A stretch of DNA of 64,000 nucleotides, from positions 4,424,268 through 4,488,267 of the forward strand of contig NC_079420.1 of NCBI RefSeq assembly GCF_026213295.1, read 5' to 3'. Below the pieces are notes generated by a model. That model did no database searches, was not told the DNA's origin, and saw only the letters and a program-made list of their open reading frames with translations. This DNA comes from Gadus chalcogrammus. Taxonomy: Eukaryota; Chordata; Actinopteri; Gadiformes; Gadidae. Shown here piece after piece: positions 55,701 through 64,000 of the stretch; the stretch's first letter is position 1; each line of letters begins with the position of its first letter. The position numbers and the translations under genes are program-made.

Positions 55701-56720
55701 TTTATTTTTAGGCTAAGGGGGATCGGTGTTACTTCTGGTTCTGTGTTTTTATCACGATCCGAAAGAGTTAGTTTAAAAGAGTTGTTTCGTGTGAAAAGCA
55801 AGAGAGAAATCTACTCAAATATTGAGTTCCTTGGGTTTACACATGGGCGTCAGCTTGGTTTGAAATGTGCTGGGGACAGAGACCCATTCGGAAGTGCATT
55901 TTCAAAAGTGCTGGGTACAATGAGGACGCACTCTTTTTTTCTCTCTTGAGTGCCGGTAATGAAAGGTTCTGAAAGACGGCATACCTATGTAGTTATTACT
56001 AAGGAATAAAATGTCTACATAATCTGTCTGACAAGTTTTATGAAGAAAACGTTTCCAAAAATCATCGGACATATGACCCACTATGTTCTGCTCCATGTAT
56101 CCAATGTTGACAACGTGACATGAAATGGCTAAGCTAACAACATAAACAAGAGGAGCTAGGAAAGGAAGTTATCTGCGTGTTTAATTTCAGAAGGACTTAA
56201 ACACTAACTACAGAAGTCGTCAAGATTGAAAAAGAAAAAAATATTTGTTGCACAGCTGAACGCTGTATCGCATGATGAGCTGGCTGTTCTCAATTCACAA
56301 CACGCATTCCATCGAAACTAGCCTACATCAGGCATTCTGACCAAAACGCAAAAGCACTCCCCCCCACAATTATTCCAGAATTGAAGCAAAGCAAGAATGA
56401 CCAAAAGTCACTTTGTGTCAACAAGAGACTGACTCCACCGACTATCAATTGCAAGTTAAAACAGCCGACCACTTGAGTGGAAAAAACACAAAAGATCTCG
56501 CCACAGCACCAGCAAATCTTAAGCAATAAATATCGCGTCTTACCTTTATTTATGTGGCAGTGGTCGGCAGATGCATCCCTATGGTGTAGCCTACCACATC
56601 CATTTAGTTCAACAGGTTATCGTTCTGATACTGTCCATGGAACTAGCAAACTGCTCTGGTGCTTTTTACCTATGTATTCAGGCTAAATTTACTTGATTGT
56701 CATCCCAGCCAAAGAGTATT
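55675..56720. other. Probable first-intron sequence
   Basis: No other gene is seen. Near 55,842 the word CATGGGCGTCAGC followed by GTGCTGGGGACAGAGACC resembles the inverted CATAGGCGTCGAT...GGGGACGCTGGGGAC wording ending at 58,987. The flanking 8-mers do not match (GGTTTACA versus GGATTTTC), so I do not call them ends of one element. Confidence 0.4.
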
Positions 56721-57556
56721 GGCATTATTAGCAATGGCTACTTGCCAAATCTAAAAAAATTTTTTCCAATGTATTTGTTATCATTCGTAGCGTTGATCAG
56801 CAGAGAAATTGTTTCGCCAAAGTCGTTGACGTCACATAGCAACAGAATACGCTGGGGTTGATAAGTTACCAGGCGGCAGAGTGATACAGATGACGTGAAT
56901 CAGAGGCAAAAATAAACACTTTCCTTGACAGCGGTCAAATATGCTGGACGTGAGCATTCCACTGCATTGAGAAGAGCCGTGTAATAAACAAAAATAATTG
57001 ACAGCTGAACGTTAGGAAGGCCCATGCAAGTGAATGGAGCAGTCTACTGCATTGAGAAGAGCCGTGTAATAAGTAAGGGATAATGTATAGAACGCCTTTC
57101 ATTATCGGGAAAATAAGCCCCAACAGGGCGAACAGGACACCGACGCACAGCGAAGGTGTCTTGCTTCGCCCTGAAGGGGCTTATTTTCGATAATGACCGG
57201 CGACGTTCTATACATTATCCCACTTATTACACGGCTACTTGCCAAAACGAAAAAATAACTTCACATGGTGTGTCTTTTTACAATTTATTTGTTACCCAGC
57301 ATTCGTAGTGTTGATCAGCAGAGAAATAGTCCGCCAAAGACGTTGAAGTCGCTTAGCAACCGAAGACTCTGGGGTTGAAAAGTTACCGGACTACTTGAGG
57401 AGTGATACCAAAGACGTCATTAGAGGCAAAAAGTCCTTTGTTTTCCTTGACAGCGGTCAATTATACTTAGCAACGGATTCACCGCCGGAAGTTGTGAAGA
57501 GCCCATGCAAGTGAACGGAGCGTTCCACGGTATTGAGAAGACCCGTGTGTAATAAT
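56721..57556. mobile_element. Composite MITE block: two direct copies around a central palindrome
   Basis: Copy A (about 56,721-57,073) and copy B (about 57,223-57,556) run in the same direction and share GGCTACTTGCC, TTGATCAGCAGAGAAAT, CTTGACAGCGGTCAA, GCCCATGCAAGTGAA and CATTGAGAAG(A)CCGTGTAATAA-type ends at roughly 75-80% by eye. B has matching inverted ends TTATTACACGG / CCGTGTGTAATAA. Within A the end word GCATTGAGAAGAGCCGTGTA occurs twice (near 56,970 and 57,048), about 82 bp apart. Between A and B lies the palindrome 57,061-57,235. TIR-type non-autonomous DNA elements; superfamily not assigned. Confidence 0.8.
57061..57235. repeat. Large palindrome (foldback MITE), about 175 bp
   Basis: The arms begin GCCGTGTAATAAGT(AA)GGG, ATAATGTATAGAACG and continue through AATAAGCCCC..CAGGGCGAA. 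The right arm is the near-exact reverse complement ending ACTTATTACACGGC. The left arm lacks part of the ACCGGCGACG region present at right. I recognise the GGGCTTATTTTCGATAATGA wording as a frequent fish repeat. Confidence 0.9.
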
Positions 57557-57644
57557 CCATAATTATTCAACTCGATTTTTATTTTTTACTATTGTAAAAA
57601 CTAATGTTTTTTTTCAAATAAAATATTGTTCACATGCTTTGAAC

Positions 57645-58746
57645 CAGGGACGTGCACAGGGGGGTTGCTCAGGTTGCTTGGGCAACTGCCCATATGCCCT
57701 CCTCGACTCACGTTGCCCTTCCGAGGAAAAAAAATAAATATTTTTTTTTAATCATTTAATGGATGCAGAATTTCATGTAGGCCTAGATAAAAAAATCGCC
57801 ACTCGAAACATTTCATAAAGTAAGCGTAGCCTCATTCAATTCCGTTCGGGCACTGAGAGTGAAAGTCAGTAGGGGGAGGGCAAACTCTGCCGCACGGCAA
57901 AAGCCGCTTTTGCCGCCTCCCTTCTGCCGCCCTTCCCTGTTTGCGCTGCAGCGCTGCACGCAACCGGAACACCAGCACCTGTGAAACGACTGCCTTGATG
58001 TTGTCGGAAAAGGTGAATTTGAGATGTATAACAAACAAACAATCATCATCACGTTTTATGAAATGAATTACAATCTTCATAAATCCAGGCTCAGTTTGCC
58101 ACGTAACGTTTAGCCTAAATAATCAGACAGCTAGCTAGCTTGCAGACAAGCAGCCCGTTATCACATAGTCTACACATTTCTTGGTAGCCAAACTAAGCTA
58201 CATGTCTGCTGATAGTTAGTTTCTAACATTTCGTTTTAACAAGAAGAATAAATGATGGAAGTAGGCTAATGCATCACATGAATTCTTTCATTCAAAATGG
58301 TTCATGCCTAAATCTTATCACTATTTTGGGTATTGTTTGTTATTGTTAAGTGAAGCCGAAATGCCCAGTGAAAAGAGGAGGATTCAGGAGAAAGAGAGAC
58401 AACTAAAGGAGGCATCAAAGAGGAGCACATCACTACAGGGTTGGCTACGAAAAAGCCAAACAGCAGGTGGGACAGAGACTTTGCATAGTGATACAAAATT
58501 ATACTAATTGATAAATTAATCAGACTCATATTTTAGCCTACTAATGGCAATTTTTCATAATTACATTACGTTTAAGATGAGGAGCAGTCACAAGCCTCCA
58601 GACACTCGGAAAATGTGGACCAGGAGGAGGCACATAGGGCAGGTAGGCCTAAGTGCTGATCACCATATATGAGAGGACCATGCTAGGACCGTGCCCTTAT
58701 TTCAGGTCAGAGCAACTGCCCCTCAAAATTCCTGTGCACGTCCCTG
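57645..58746 (+). mobile_element. hAT element, 1,102 bp, perfect 16-bp ends and 8-bp TSD
   Basis: Left CAGGGACGTGCACAGG and right its exact inverted copy. CTTTGAAC flanks both sides (57,637-57,644 and 58,747-58,754). The uninterrupted copy at 63,187-63,369 has this 8-mer once, confirming the boundaries. Just inside the left end is GGGTTGCTCAGGTTGCTTGG and inside the right end GAGCAACTGCCCCTC. It retains two small transposase-like exons (58,361-58,642) but is far too short for a full transposase, so it is a deletion derivative. Confidence 0.96.
58361..58642 (+). pseudogene. hAT transposase N-terminal remnant (two exons)
   Basis: Exon 1 (58,361-58,466) reads MPSEKRRIQEKERQLKEASK then RSTSLQGWLRKSQTA and ends CAGCAG/GTGGGA. 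Exon 2 (58,577-58,642) follows TTTAAG, reads DEEQSQASRHSENVDQEEAH and ends GGGCAG/GTAGGC. Both junctions are in phase 1, so they splice in frame. The Lys/Arg-rich start followed by an acidic linker is like the N-termini of hAT transposases and their domesticated zinc-finger relatives. Family assignment beyond hAT rests on the element's ends. The zinc finger, catalytic core and dimerisation regions are gone. Confidence 0.5.
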
Positions 58747-58987
58747 CTTTGAACGGTGGATGCCCGGCATTAGTTGTAGCCTATTTGTATTTGTAATACC
58801 CTCTGGACCCCATAAATATAAAACACTCTACACTGATCGCAAATATCTTCAAACAAGACATCAACTAGTCAGTTAAAGTTGTCTTGGTGAGAATACGTTC
58901 GCACAAAAAATGGTGGGTACAAAATGAATCTTGACGTAATCTGGTGGGGCCGCGTCCCCAGCGTCCCCGGTGTAATCGACGCCTATG

Positions 58988-60941
58988 GGATTTTCAAAAA
59001 GATTCCCCATCAGATATTTCAACATTAATGTAAAAAGCTTTCTTCAGCGTTGAGATTAAGTGCATGTAAATATCACACTGAGAGAAAAAAACGTTCACCG
59101 ATGAATGAACATGATCTATTTTATTAAATCTGACAACTAAGCGCTACAAATTGCTTTGGAAGCATATGCAAAGTGTTATCTTGAACTGCTTGAATTATGA
59201 ACAGAGTAAGTCACTATGCATTTGTCAATTTATTATATATATGTACATATAGACCAACGCTGGAGTTGAACCACTTCATATTAACTTCTTTGCTAGCTCG
59301 AGCAACCGCATACCACTCGACAGTTAATCATAAACAGAATCATTTATAATACAGTATGGCATCCCAGCGTGACGACGGGGGTAATGGTACTTTTTATTAT
59401 CCATCCGCCTCGGAGGTCCGAGGACGTTGCCTAGCGACACACATGAACACGCCCCTTTTCCTCGGACAGCGAACTTGCTTGCTCGGTTGAACTCAGAGGA
59501 GACCGACCAAGGATTCCGAGACAGAATTCAAGATGGCTGCGCCCGGTGTGACTAAGTATGAACTGTTTACATTCCGCTTTGGTCGTTAAAATGGCAAATT
59601 GAATCACTCATATTACTGCAATACCTTACTGCATCCGTATCTCTGCCTATGGCCTATACTTATTTTGGAGCGCCTGGTAGGCTACGCTGCCAATGCTACC
59701 GCGACAACAGCTTTCCAGGTGGCGTCCATGTTTTTCTCCAACGACCGACGTGCGAAACATGATAAAACGCTTGAAGTGTGGGCGTGACGTCACATCCGAG
59801 GTCCGAGTCGGTTCGCAGAGAATACTAAAACGCACCATAAGACTATGTGGAAGTGATTCGGCGGGAAAATGTTGCTCTGCTGAGCTCTGATTGGTCATGC
59901 AAGTTAGGGGCAGGAAGAAGAACTGGGGGAAAAGTCAGTTTGACCCGTGGCACAAACATTTTTAAATATTTCATCCTTCTTCTTTGATTTCTTCTAAATG
60001 GTAGAAGAGTATATTCATATAATATGTAATTATATTTTGTATCTATATTATTATGCATGTTCCCTTGTGGCAATTTTGTGGGGAGGAAAAGGATTCCAGT
60101 GAATTCTGAGAATACATTATGTAGTATGGCTGTCCGTTAAGTAGATATACAAAAACAATTAAAACAGCAATCAGTTTGCGCCAATTTTGTAGGGCCATCC
60201 ACAAACAGACCTGTGAAGTGGTGAGCAGCAGTATCAAAAAAACTCAAGGGTAGGCAGAGAAGTGTTTGCCCTGACTTTCTAGCCTCCAGAACGATAAGGT
60301 TCATATTTCTCTGTGCTCGGTGATGCAAGCAACTGTGGCGGCGAGATTTTGGAGAAAACAGGCTTTATCTGAGGCCCAGAAGAGATTCTGCTGGCTAACA
60401 CCTTTAGTATCAACTATCAGTGAACAATTCAGCTATTGTTGAAATGTGCTTTTTTATTTTATAACCTAGAGGAATAAAGAAGACAAACGCGGAACGAAAA
60501 TTGATTGCAAAAATAAACAAAACCATGATTTGCATTACAATTTAAAAAACATTTAGAGTACATTATTAAATGTCTGAAATGCATCCTTTTTATTTGAATA
60601 GTTTGCAATCTACTGCAAAACAGCTAGACTAGCTACCTTCTTTGAAGATGTCCTTATATGGTCATAAACAACTCGCATGGGCCACCCCTGTCAACCTGTT
60701 ATATGCAGATCTATTTCCATTGCCGCAACCATGTATTATATTAAACAAATAAAGAGAATGGCAGATGTATTTCAGTTCAGGTACGTTTATTTTATTCCAA
60801 TATTCAATTGGAAAATAAGGCAATAGAATAGTGTACAAGGTCTTGGAGATGCAAACAAAATATAACTTCCACTCGAGAGCTATAATGTACGAGGTATGTA
60901 AATTGCAATATGCTCGAGGCAAATATTAATATACCATTGTT
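58988..60941. other. Probable intron or intergenic stretch with a second promoter-like block
   Basis: No gene is established. Unique AT-rich DNA lies on either side of the CpG-richer block 59,390-59,900, annotated separately. Nothing is recognised in 59,950-60,900. Confidence 0.45.
59390..59900. promoter_or_regulatory. Promoter-like block with X-box-type and CRE sites
   Basis: CpG is locally frequent. GTTGCCTAGCGAC (59,426-59,438) resembles an RFX X-box with one weak half. TGACGTCA (59,785-59,792) is a perfect CRE. GAGGTCCGAG occurs twice (near 59,413 and 59,799). An ATG in strong context (CAAGATGG, 59,533) opens MAAPGVTK with a donor-like ACTAA/GTATGA at 59,555, a possible alternative first exon. 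Its phase does not fit the exon at 62,313. Function is inferred from motifs only. Confidence 0.3.
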
Positions 60942-61075
60942 GGCAGGATAGTGTAGTGGCAGTGTCTCGCAGGGACTCCCAGCCGAAAGGTTATGGGTTC
61001 GTACACTAATGTCCTCCAGTTTACCTGTAGGAATTCTTGACCAAGATGCCCTGACCCCTACATGGTACTGTATAT
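60942..61075 (+). mobile_element. tRNA-derived SINE
   Basis: The head GGCAGGATAGTGTAGTGGCA is the A-box region. It continues CTCGCAGGGACTCCCAGCCG and AAAGGTTATGGGTTCGTACA (B box with GGTTCG core). The tail TCCTCCAGTTTACCTGTAGG, AATTCTTGACCAAGATGCCC matches the pieces at 43,265 and 1995-2140. It has no tRNA acceptor stem, so it is not a tRNA gene. TSD not identified. Confidence 0.75.
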
Positions 61076-61232
61076 TAACTACTACACATAAATATAGTTC
61101 ATTTGTTCTGGCCAGAGATCGTAGGATTGTAGCCCAGATTTCCATCTGAGTCACATTACTTATCCCAAGCAAAGACTCTGGCATGACCCGCGAAAGACCC
61201 CAAGGCGCGCGCGCGACCACACGCACGCACGA

Positions 61233-61289
61233 AACACACGCAGCAACACACGCAGCAACACACGCAGCAACACACGCAGCAACACACAC
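61233..61289. repeat. 12-bp minisatellite AACACACGCAGC, about 4.5 units
   Basis: Near-perfect tandem copies follow an ACGCACGCACG lead. They give repeated AACVA/CVCC frames on the minus strand that are not genes. Confidence 0.93.
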
Positions 61290-61508
61290 GCTTCTCAACC
61301 AAAAACAGAACTTTTGGTTTAAAGATAAAAACAAAACACAAACCATAAATTATTCAGTGTGTAGGTGGTTGAGCTCCCTCTGTAGAAGAGAGACAGGAGC
61401 GGGCGTGGCTCCTGAGACCTCATTAGAAGACTGGTGAGATTGGGGCAGGTGTTGTCAATGCTCTAATCAGCTTGTCACGAGACAGCCTTCCCTAACCCTA
61501 ACCCTTAA

Positions 61509-61763
61509 AGGTGACATTTTATACCACCAGGTGAGTATGATTAGCCGCTACAAGCCGGTTTGAAAATATGCCTCATCTAACATCAAAAGTGGGCGGGTCC
61601 ACCTAGATGCCAGATAGACGGATAGATCAGTCTACCAGCCTACCCAGTGGACTGTAGCAAACGTTGCTCATCTATCCGTCATACGCCTAGGTGGACAAGC
61701 CAAGATATTCAAAAAAGCTTGTAAGGGCTAATCACACTCACACCAGGTGGTATAACAACACCT
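61509..61763. mobile_element. TTAA-flanked MITE, 255 bp
   Basis: The left end AGGTGACATTTTATACCACC, AGGTGAGTATGATTAGCC is mirrored by the inverted right end AGGTGTTGTTATACCACCTG, GTGTGAGTGTGATTAGCC, giving imperfect inverted arms of about 60 bp. TTAA stands at both edges (61,505-61,508 and 61,764-61,767), as in piggyBac- or Kolobok-type insertions. No coding capacity. Superfamily is inferred from the TTAA target only. Confidence 0.8.
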
Positions 61764-62027
61764 TTAACTATATTGTCTGTAACCCCATACCTTATTTAAG
61801 CATACCCTAATACCTAAACGTAAGGTAAAGGTAAGGTAACTTAATAGCTACATACCTTATACCTTAACCTGTAACCTTGGGTGGCCAGCCAATCATAGCA
61901 CTATTCTGGGCAGTCTGGGGTCCCACCGTGACCAATAGTGGGATCCGTAATCCCGCGTGTCCGCCTTCTCCGCTTCAATTATGCATTCATAACTGAAGAG
62001 TGAAGTAACACCTGACGGGTCGGTCTA
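61764..62027. other. Short stretch between two MITEs
   Basis: It starts with a CCTAATACCTAAACG/AAGGTAAGGTAA low-complexity part. A more complex part with two CCAAT-type words (CAGCCAATCATAG, GACCAATAGTGG) follows. No gene is seen. Confidence 0.4.
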
Positions 62028-62291
62028 AAGGCCTGATTATGGTTCCACGTTAACGCAACACGAGGGGGTTTACGGACCCATTCGGTCCTCGCGGACCTTC
62101 CTTGCGTCCACCGCGAGGGCCGGACGCGCGCTTCCCAAAAACTGTAACCTTGCGTTGAGGCGACGAAGCAGCAAGGGCTGTGATTGGTCCGCTCACTAGA
62201 ACCCGACGCAGAACCAAAACAGGTTCAGGACTGCGTCGAAGCGTCTGCGTGGTCATTGCGTTGCGTCGACGTGGAACCATAACTGAGCCTT
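62028..62291. mobile_element. Harbinger-like MITE (AAGGC..TTATGGTTCCACGT ends)
   Basis: Left AAGGCCTGATTATGGTTCCA, CGTTAACGCAAC; right inverted AAGGCTCAGTTATGGTTCCA, CGTCGACGCAAC. The inverted ends match over about 30 bp with few mismatches. The outer trinucleotides (TAA left and TCA right, if the first A belongs to the target) are compatible with a degraded 3-bp PIF/Harbinger target, but this is weak. The interior is CpG-rich (GCGTCGAAGCGTCTGCG) and has no transposase frame. It ends 21 bp before the exon-like segment at 62,313. Confidence 0.7.
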
Positions 62292-62312
62292 CAGTCCTCA
62301 TCTTCTCCCCAG

Positions 62313-62456
62313 CAACACGGTGTCTGGTCCAGGTACGAGACCTCTTACAGAGAGGAGAGGCTGCCCTCGGAGCCATGCGGGACCACCCTGAGCATGCACT
62401 GTTCTGTCCAGCGTTGACCATGTATCATTTGACAAGCAAGCTAGAGGCAAGGCTGG
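62313..62456 (+). CDS. Candidate second coding exon of the unrecognised gene
   Basis: The acceptor CCTCATCTTCTCCCCAG precedes it and CTGG/GTGAGG follows. The 144-nt segment reads TRCLVQVRDLLQRGEAALGA, MRDHPEHALFCPALTMYHLT, SKLEARL without stops. Its charge pattern suits a helical segment (VRDLLQRGEAALGAM). It begins with the last two bases of a codon and ends with one base, so it joins the 55,626 exon in frame through a GCA (Ala) codon and keeps phase onward. The family is not recognised. The other two frames have stops. An alternative acceptor (GTCCAG at 62,332) exists but breaks phase. Confidence 0.4.
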
Positions 62457-62460
62457 GTGA

Positions 62461-62472
62461 GGGGGGGGGGGG
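62461..62472. repeat. Poly-G run (12 G) just inside the intron donor
   Basis: G12 begins four bases after the GTGA of the candidate donor, then TGGGG. G-runs near a 5' splice site are known intronic splicing enhancers. Confidence 0.9.
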
Positions 62473-62596
62473 TGGGGTTCGATTACTTTTCTAAACAAGG
62501 CAGCGGCCTCAAAGTGTGAGTTACTGCCCTGCCTGTTGGCCTCTCTTGCTCTCTCGCTCTCCAACGGAGTGCCCGTCCCCTCCCCATCCCTGACAG

Positions 62597-62752
62597 CAGT
62601 CGCATCTTAATTCTGGCCGCTGAGCAGCAAGACCCATCGAGCCAGGAGCTGGTCCTGCAGCCCCGACGCTGGCACTGCGGCAAGCCCACCAGACCATAAA
62701 CCAAGTGCTTTACAACCACGGTGTGCTGCTCACAACCAATGTTAAGGGGTGA
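62597..62752 (+). other. Possible third exon, frame unresolved
   Basis: A strong pyrimidine tract ends CCCTGACAG at 62,596. Read from there, one frame gives SRILILAAEQQDPSSQELVL, QPRRWHCGKPTRP and a TAA (62,697), but its phase does not follow the 62,313 exon. In the phase that does follow, an acceptor at GAGCAG (62,627) gives RPIEPGAGPAAPTLALRQAH, QTINQVLYNHGVLLTTNVKG and a TGA (62,750). Either could be coding or neither. The interval from 62,457 would be a short intron of about 140-170 bp. Confidence 0.2.
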
Positions 62753-62826
62753 CTATCTATCTTTGTATACATAGTATATATTATCGATAGATATAAAGTG
62801 TGTGTTTGCAAGCTGGCAGTGGAGGT

Positions 62827-62827
62827 G

Positions 62828-62862
<35 letters not shown>

Positions 62863-62872
62863 ATATTATACG
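62827..62872. repeat. (TA)n microsatellite
   Basis: Short TA array ending in TATGTATGTGTATAT. Confidence 0.95.
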
Positions 62873-63186
62873 AATGAAGTGTAGCCTCTTGAGGAATAAC
62901 CGAGGCTATCTTAAGCACAGCAGGCGACCCATAAACCCCTCTTTGCATCGCGATAGATAATCGGTCTGAGGTGAGGAAGACCGGTGACTGAACTCGACAA
63001 AATGAAATAATTCTTCATTCATGTATTTATGAGATACCATCTATGGCTTGTGGGCATATCCTCACCTAGCAGGGTTGTGATTGTCTACATTAGAATTGGA
63101 GATGCGGAATGACTGAGCCTTCCGGAAATCGGATGGCTTTTTGGAGTTCAATATTTTGTGACTTGAAAAACATCCGTAAGATGTAT

Positions 63187-63369
63187 TTTTTGTGTGCGAA
63201 CGTATTCTCACGAAGACAACTTTAACTGACTAGTGGATGTCTTGTTTGAAGATATTTGCGATCAGTGTCGAGTGTTTTATATTTATGGGGTCCAGAGGGT
63301 ATTACGAATACAAATACAACTAACACCGGGCATCCACCGTTCAAAGCATGTGAACAATATTTTATTTGA
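63187..63369 (+). repeat. Uninterrupted (empty-site) copy of the 57.6-kb repeat
   Basis: Reads as the reverse complement of 57,617-57,644 joined to 58,755-58,912. At the junction it has GTTCAAAG once, the complement of the CTTTGAAC that is duplicated around the hAT element. Similarity stops near TTTATTTGAC (63,369) and near TTTTTTGTG (63,187). Confidence 0.88.
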
Positions 63370-64000
63370 CAAAATACAAGATTTTCTGGTGTCCCCCAGA
63401 GCTTGTGAGGAAACGGTAGAGAATCCAGTACGAGATATGATTGGATTCATACGGCGCATCCACAATGCTTCCGATGTTCAACAGTTGTGAGGAGTGGTAA
63501 TTGAAGATCCAACGCTAGTGGCAGATCTCATGGTAATCTGAATGTGAACGGCGCGAGCAGCCATGTGTTAAGAACTTGTGTTTTATCTTCAGGCTATGTT
63601 AGCTATCATTCAAATACGAATAAGATGAGCAAAAGTATTGAGTGAAATTAAAAATGAGCTGATTATAACAAATTCATTTCTACTTGGGTAGCTTTGCCAT
63701 TAAAAAGCCATTAATGAGTGTGCAGTTACATTGAAGAACATGTAAACTAATGCATTCTGCCTTCCTCAGGCACGATGGGTTGTACGATCCAGGATAGGAT
63801 TATTTGGATACTGCATTGCTCATTATCTCTTACCTAAGTACTATCTACTTTGGAGCCCTAAATGACACCCTATATTCCATTAAAGCCTCTGAACACCAGT
63901 GCAAAAATATGAATGATTTATATTTTATGTTAAAGTTAAGTTTTATCTCATTGTGCAAAAACCTAAGTTAGAGTACGGATAAATGTTCATTTATAGACAG

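Larger units (their letters stand above)
57617..58912 (-). repeat. Older repeat interrupted by the 1.1-kb hAT element
   Basis: Bases 57,617-57,644 plus 58,755-58,912, joined through one copy of CTTTGAAC, match the reverse complement of 63,187-63,369 at roughly nine in ten positions by eye. The match covers CCTCTGGACCCCATAAATAT, CTGATCGCAAATATCTTC and ACTAGTCAGTTAAAGTTGTC. Orientation is given relative to the 63-kb copy, which is uninterrupted. The origin of the repeat itself is unknown; it may continue to 58,987, where GTGTAATCGACGCCTATG looks like a DNA-transposon end. Confidence 0.85.
62753..64000. other. Non-coding stretch to window end
   Basis: It holds a TA array (62,827-62,872), the uninterrupted copy of the 57.6-kb repeat (63,187-63,369) and unique DNA. 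The plus frame 63,233-63,490 starts inside that repeat and is not treated as a gene. No exon is recognised after 63,490. Confidence 0.45.

Noticed and set aside
55842..58987. A single large outer transposon with CATRGGCGTC ends
   Set aside because: The end words are similar but the flanking 8-mers GGTTTACA and GGATTTTC do not match, so a single insertion is not supported.
60942..61010. Possible tRNA gene (A-box and B-box-like words)
   Set aside because: No acceptor stem or anticodon loop pairing, and it runs into the tail shared with other SINE pieces.
61233..61289. CRISPR-like regular repeat
   Set aside because: Contiguous 12-bp tandem units with no spacers in a vertebrate genome; it is a minisatellite.
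63233..63490. 85-codon plus-strand frame
   Set aside because: The first half lies in the non-coding repeat shared with 57.6-58.9 kb. The remainder has no recognisable motif.

Overview
The window looks like nuclear DNA of a ray-finned (teleost) fish. The reasons are long pure GT/CA, GA and TA microsatellites, many short non-autonomous hAT transposons with 8-bp target-site duplications, tRNA-derived SINE pieces, a decayed LINE 3' end, and a dispersed 19-26 bp motif I recognise from fish genomes. The very high density of long dinucleotide arrays and G-runs would suit a cod-like (gadiform) genome, but that is only a weak inference. There is no operon structure, no CRISPR array, and no rRNA or intact tRNA gene. 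Nearly all open frames are chance frames or translate simple repeats.

Layout. From 1 to about 55.3 kb I see no convincing protein-coding gene. The DNA is mostly unique and moderately AT-rich. It contains microsatellites and several stretches rich in homeodomain-type, E-box and AP-1-type sites (for example 835-1070, 16,600-17,230 and 31,850-32,030) that have the texture of conserved non-coding elements; this needs alignment to confirm. Into this DNA are inserted at least seven hAT-type elements with recognisable ends and duplicated targets (12,163-12,613; 25,742-26,204; 35,827-36,826; 40,371-40,963; 42,517-42,956; 45,531-46,030; 48,077-48,546). One of them (35.8-36.8 kb) still carries the BED zinc-finger start of its transposase on the minus strand. 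A non-LTR retrotransposon 3' end lies at 52.3-53.0 kb on the minus strand.

From 55.36 kb the composition changes to a CpG-rich island. It is followed by a short candidate first coding exon (55,626-55,674, plus strand; Arg-rich, acid-free N-terminus) with a good splice donor. A second exon-like segment at 62,313-62,456 has matching phase, so the 6.6 kb between them may be a first intron. That interval is packed with transposons: two diverged direct copies around a large palindrome (56.7-57.6 kb), an 1,102-bp hAT element (57,645-58,746) with a perfect 8-bp duplication, a SINE, a TTAA-flanked MITE and a Harbinger-like MITE ending 21 bp before the second exon. The host protein is not recognised.

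The clearest biological story is an empty/filled pair. The repeat interrupted by the 1.1-kb hAT element at 57.6 kb is present, uninterrupted and inverted, at 63,187-63,369, with a single copy of the duplicated 8-bp target. No previously undescribed functional system was found.
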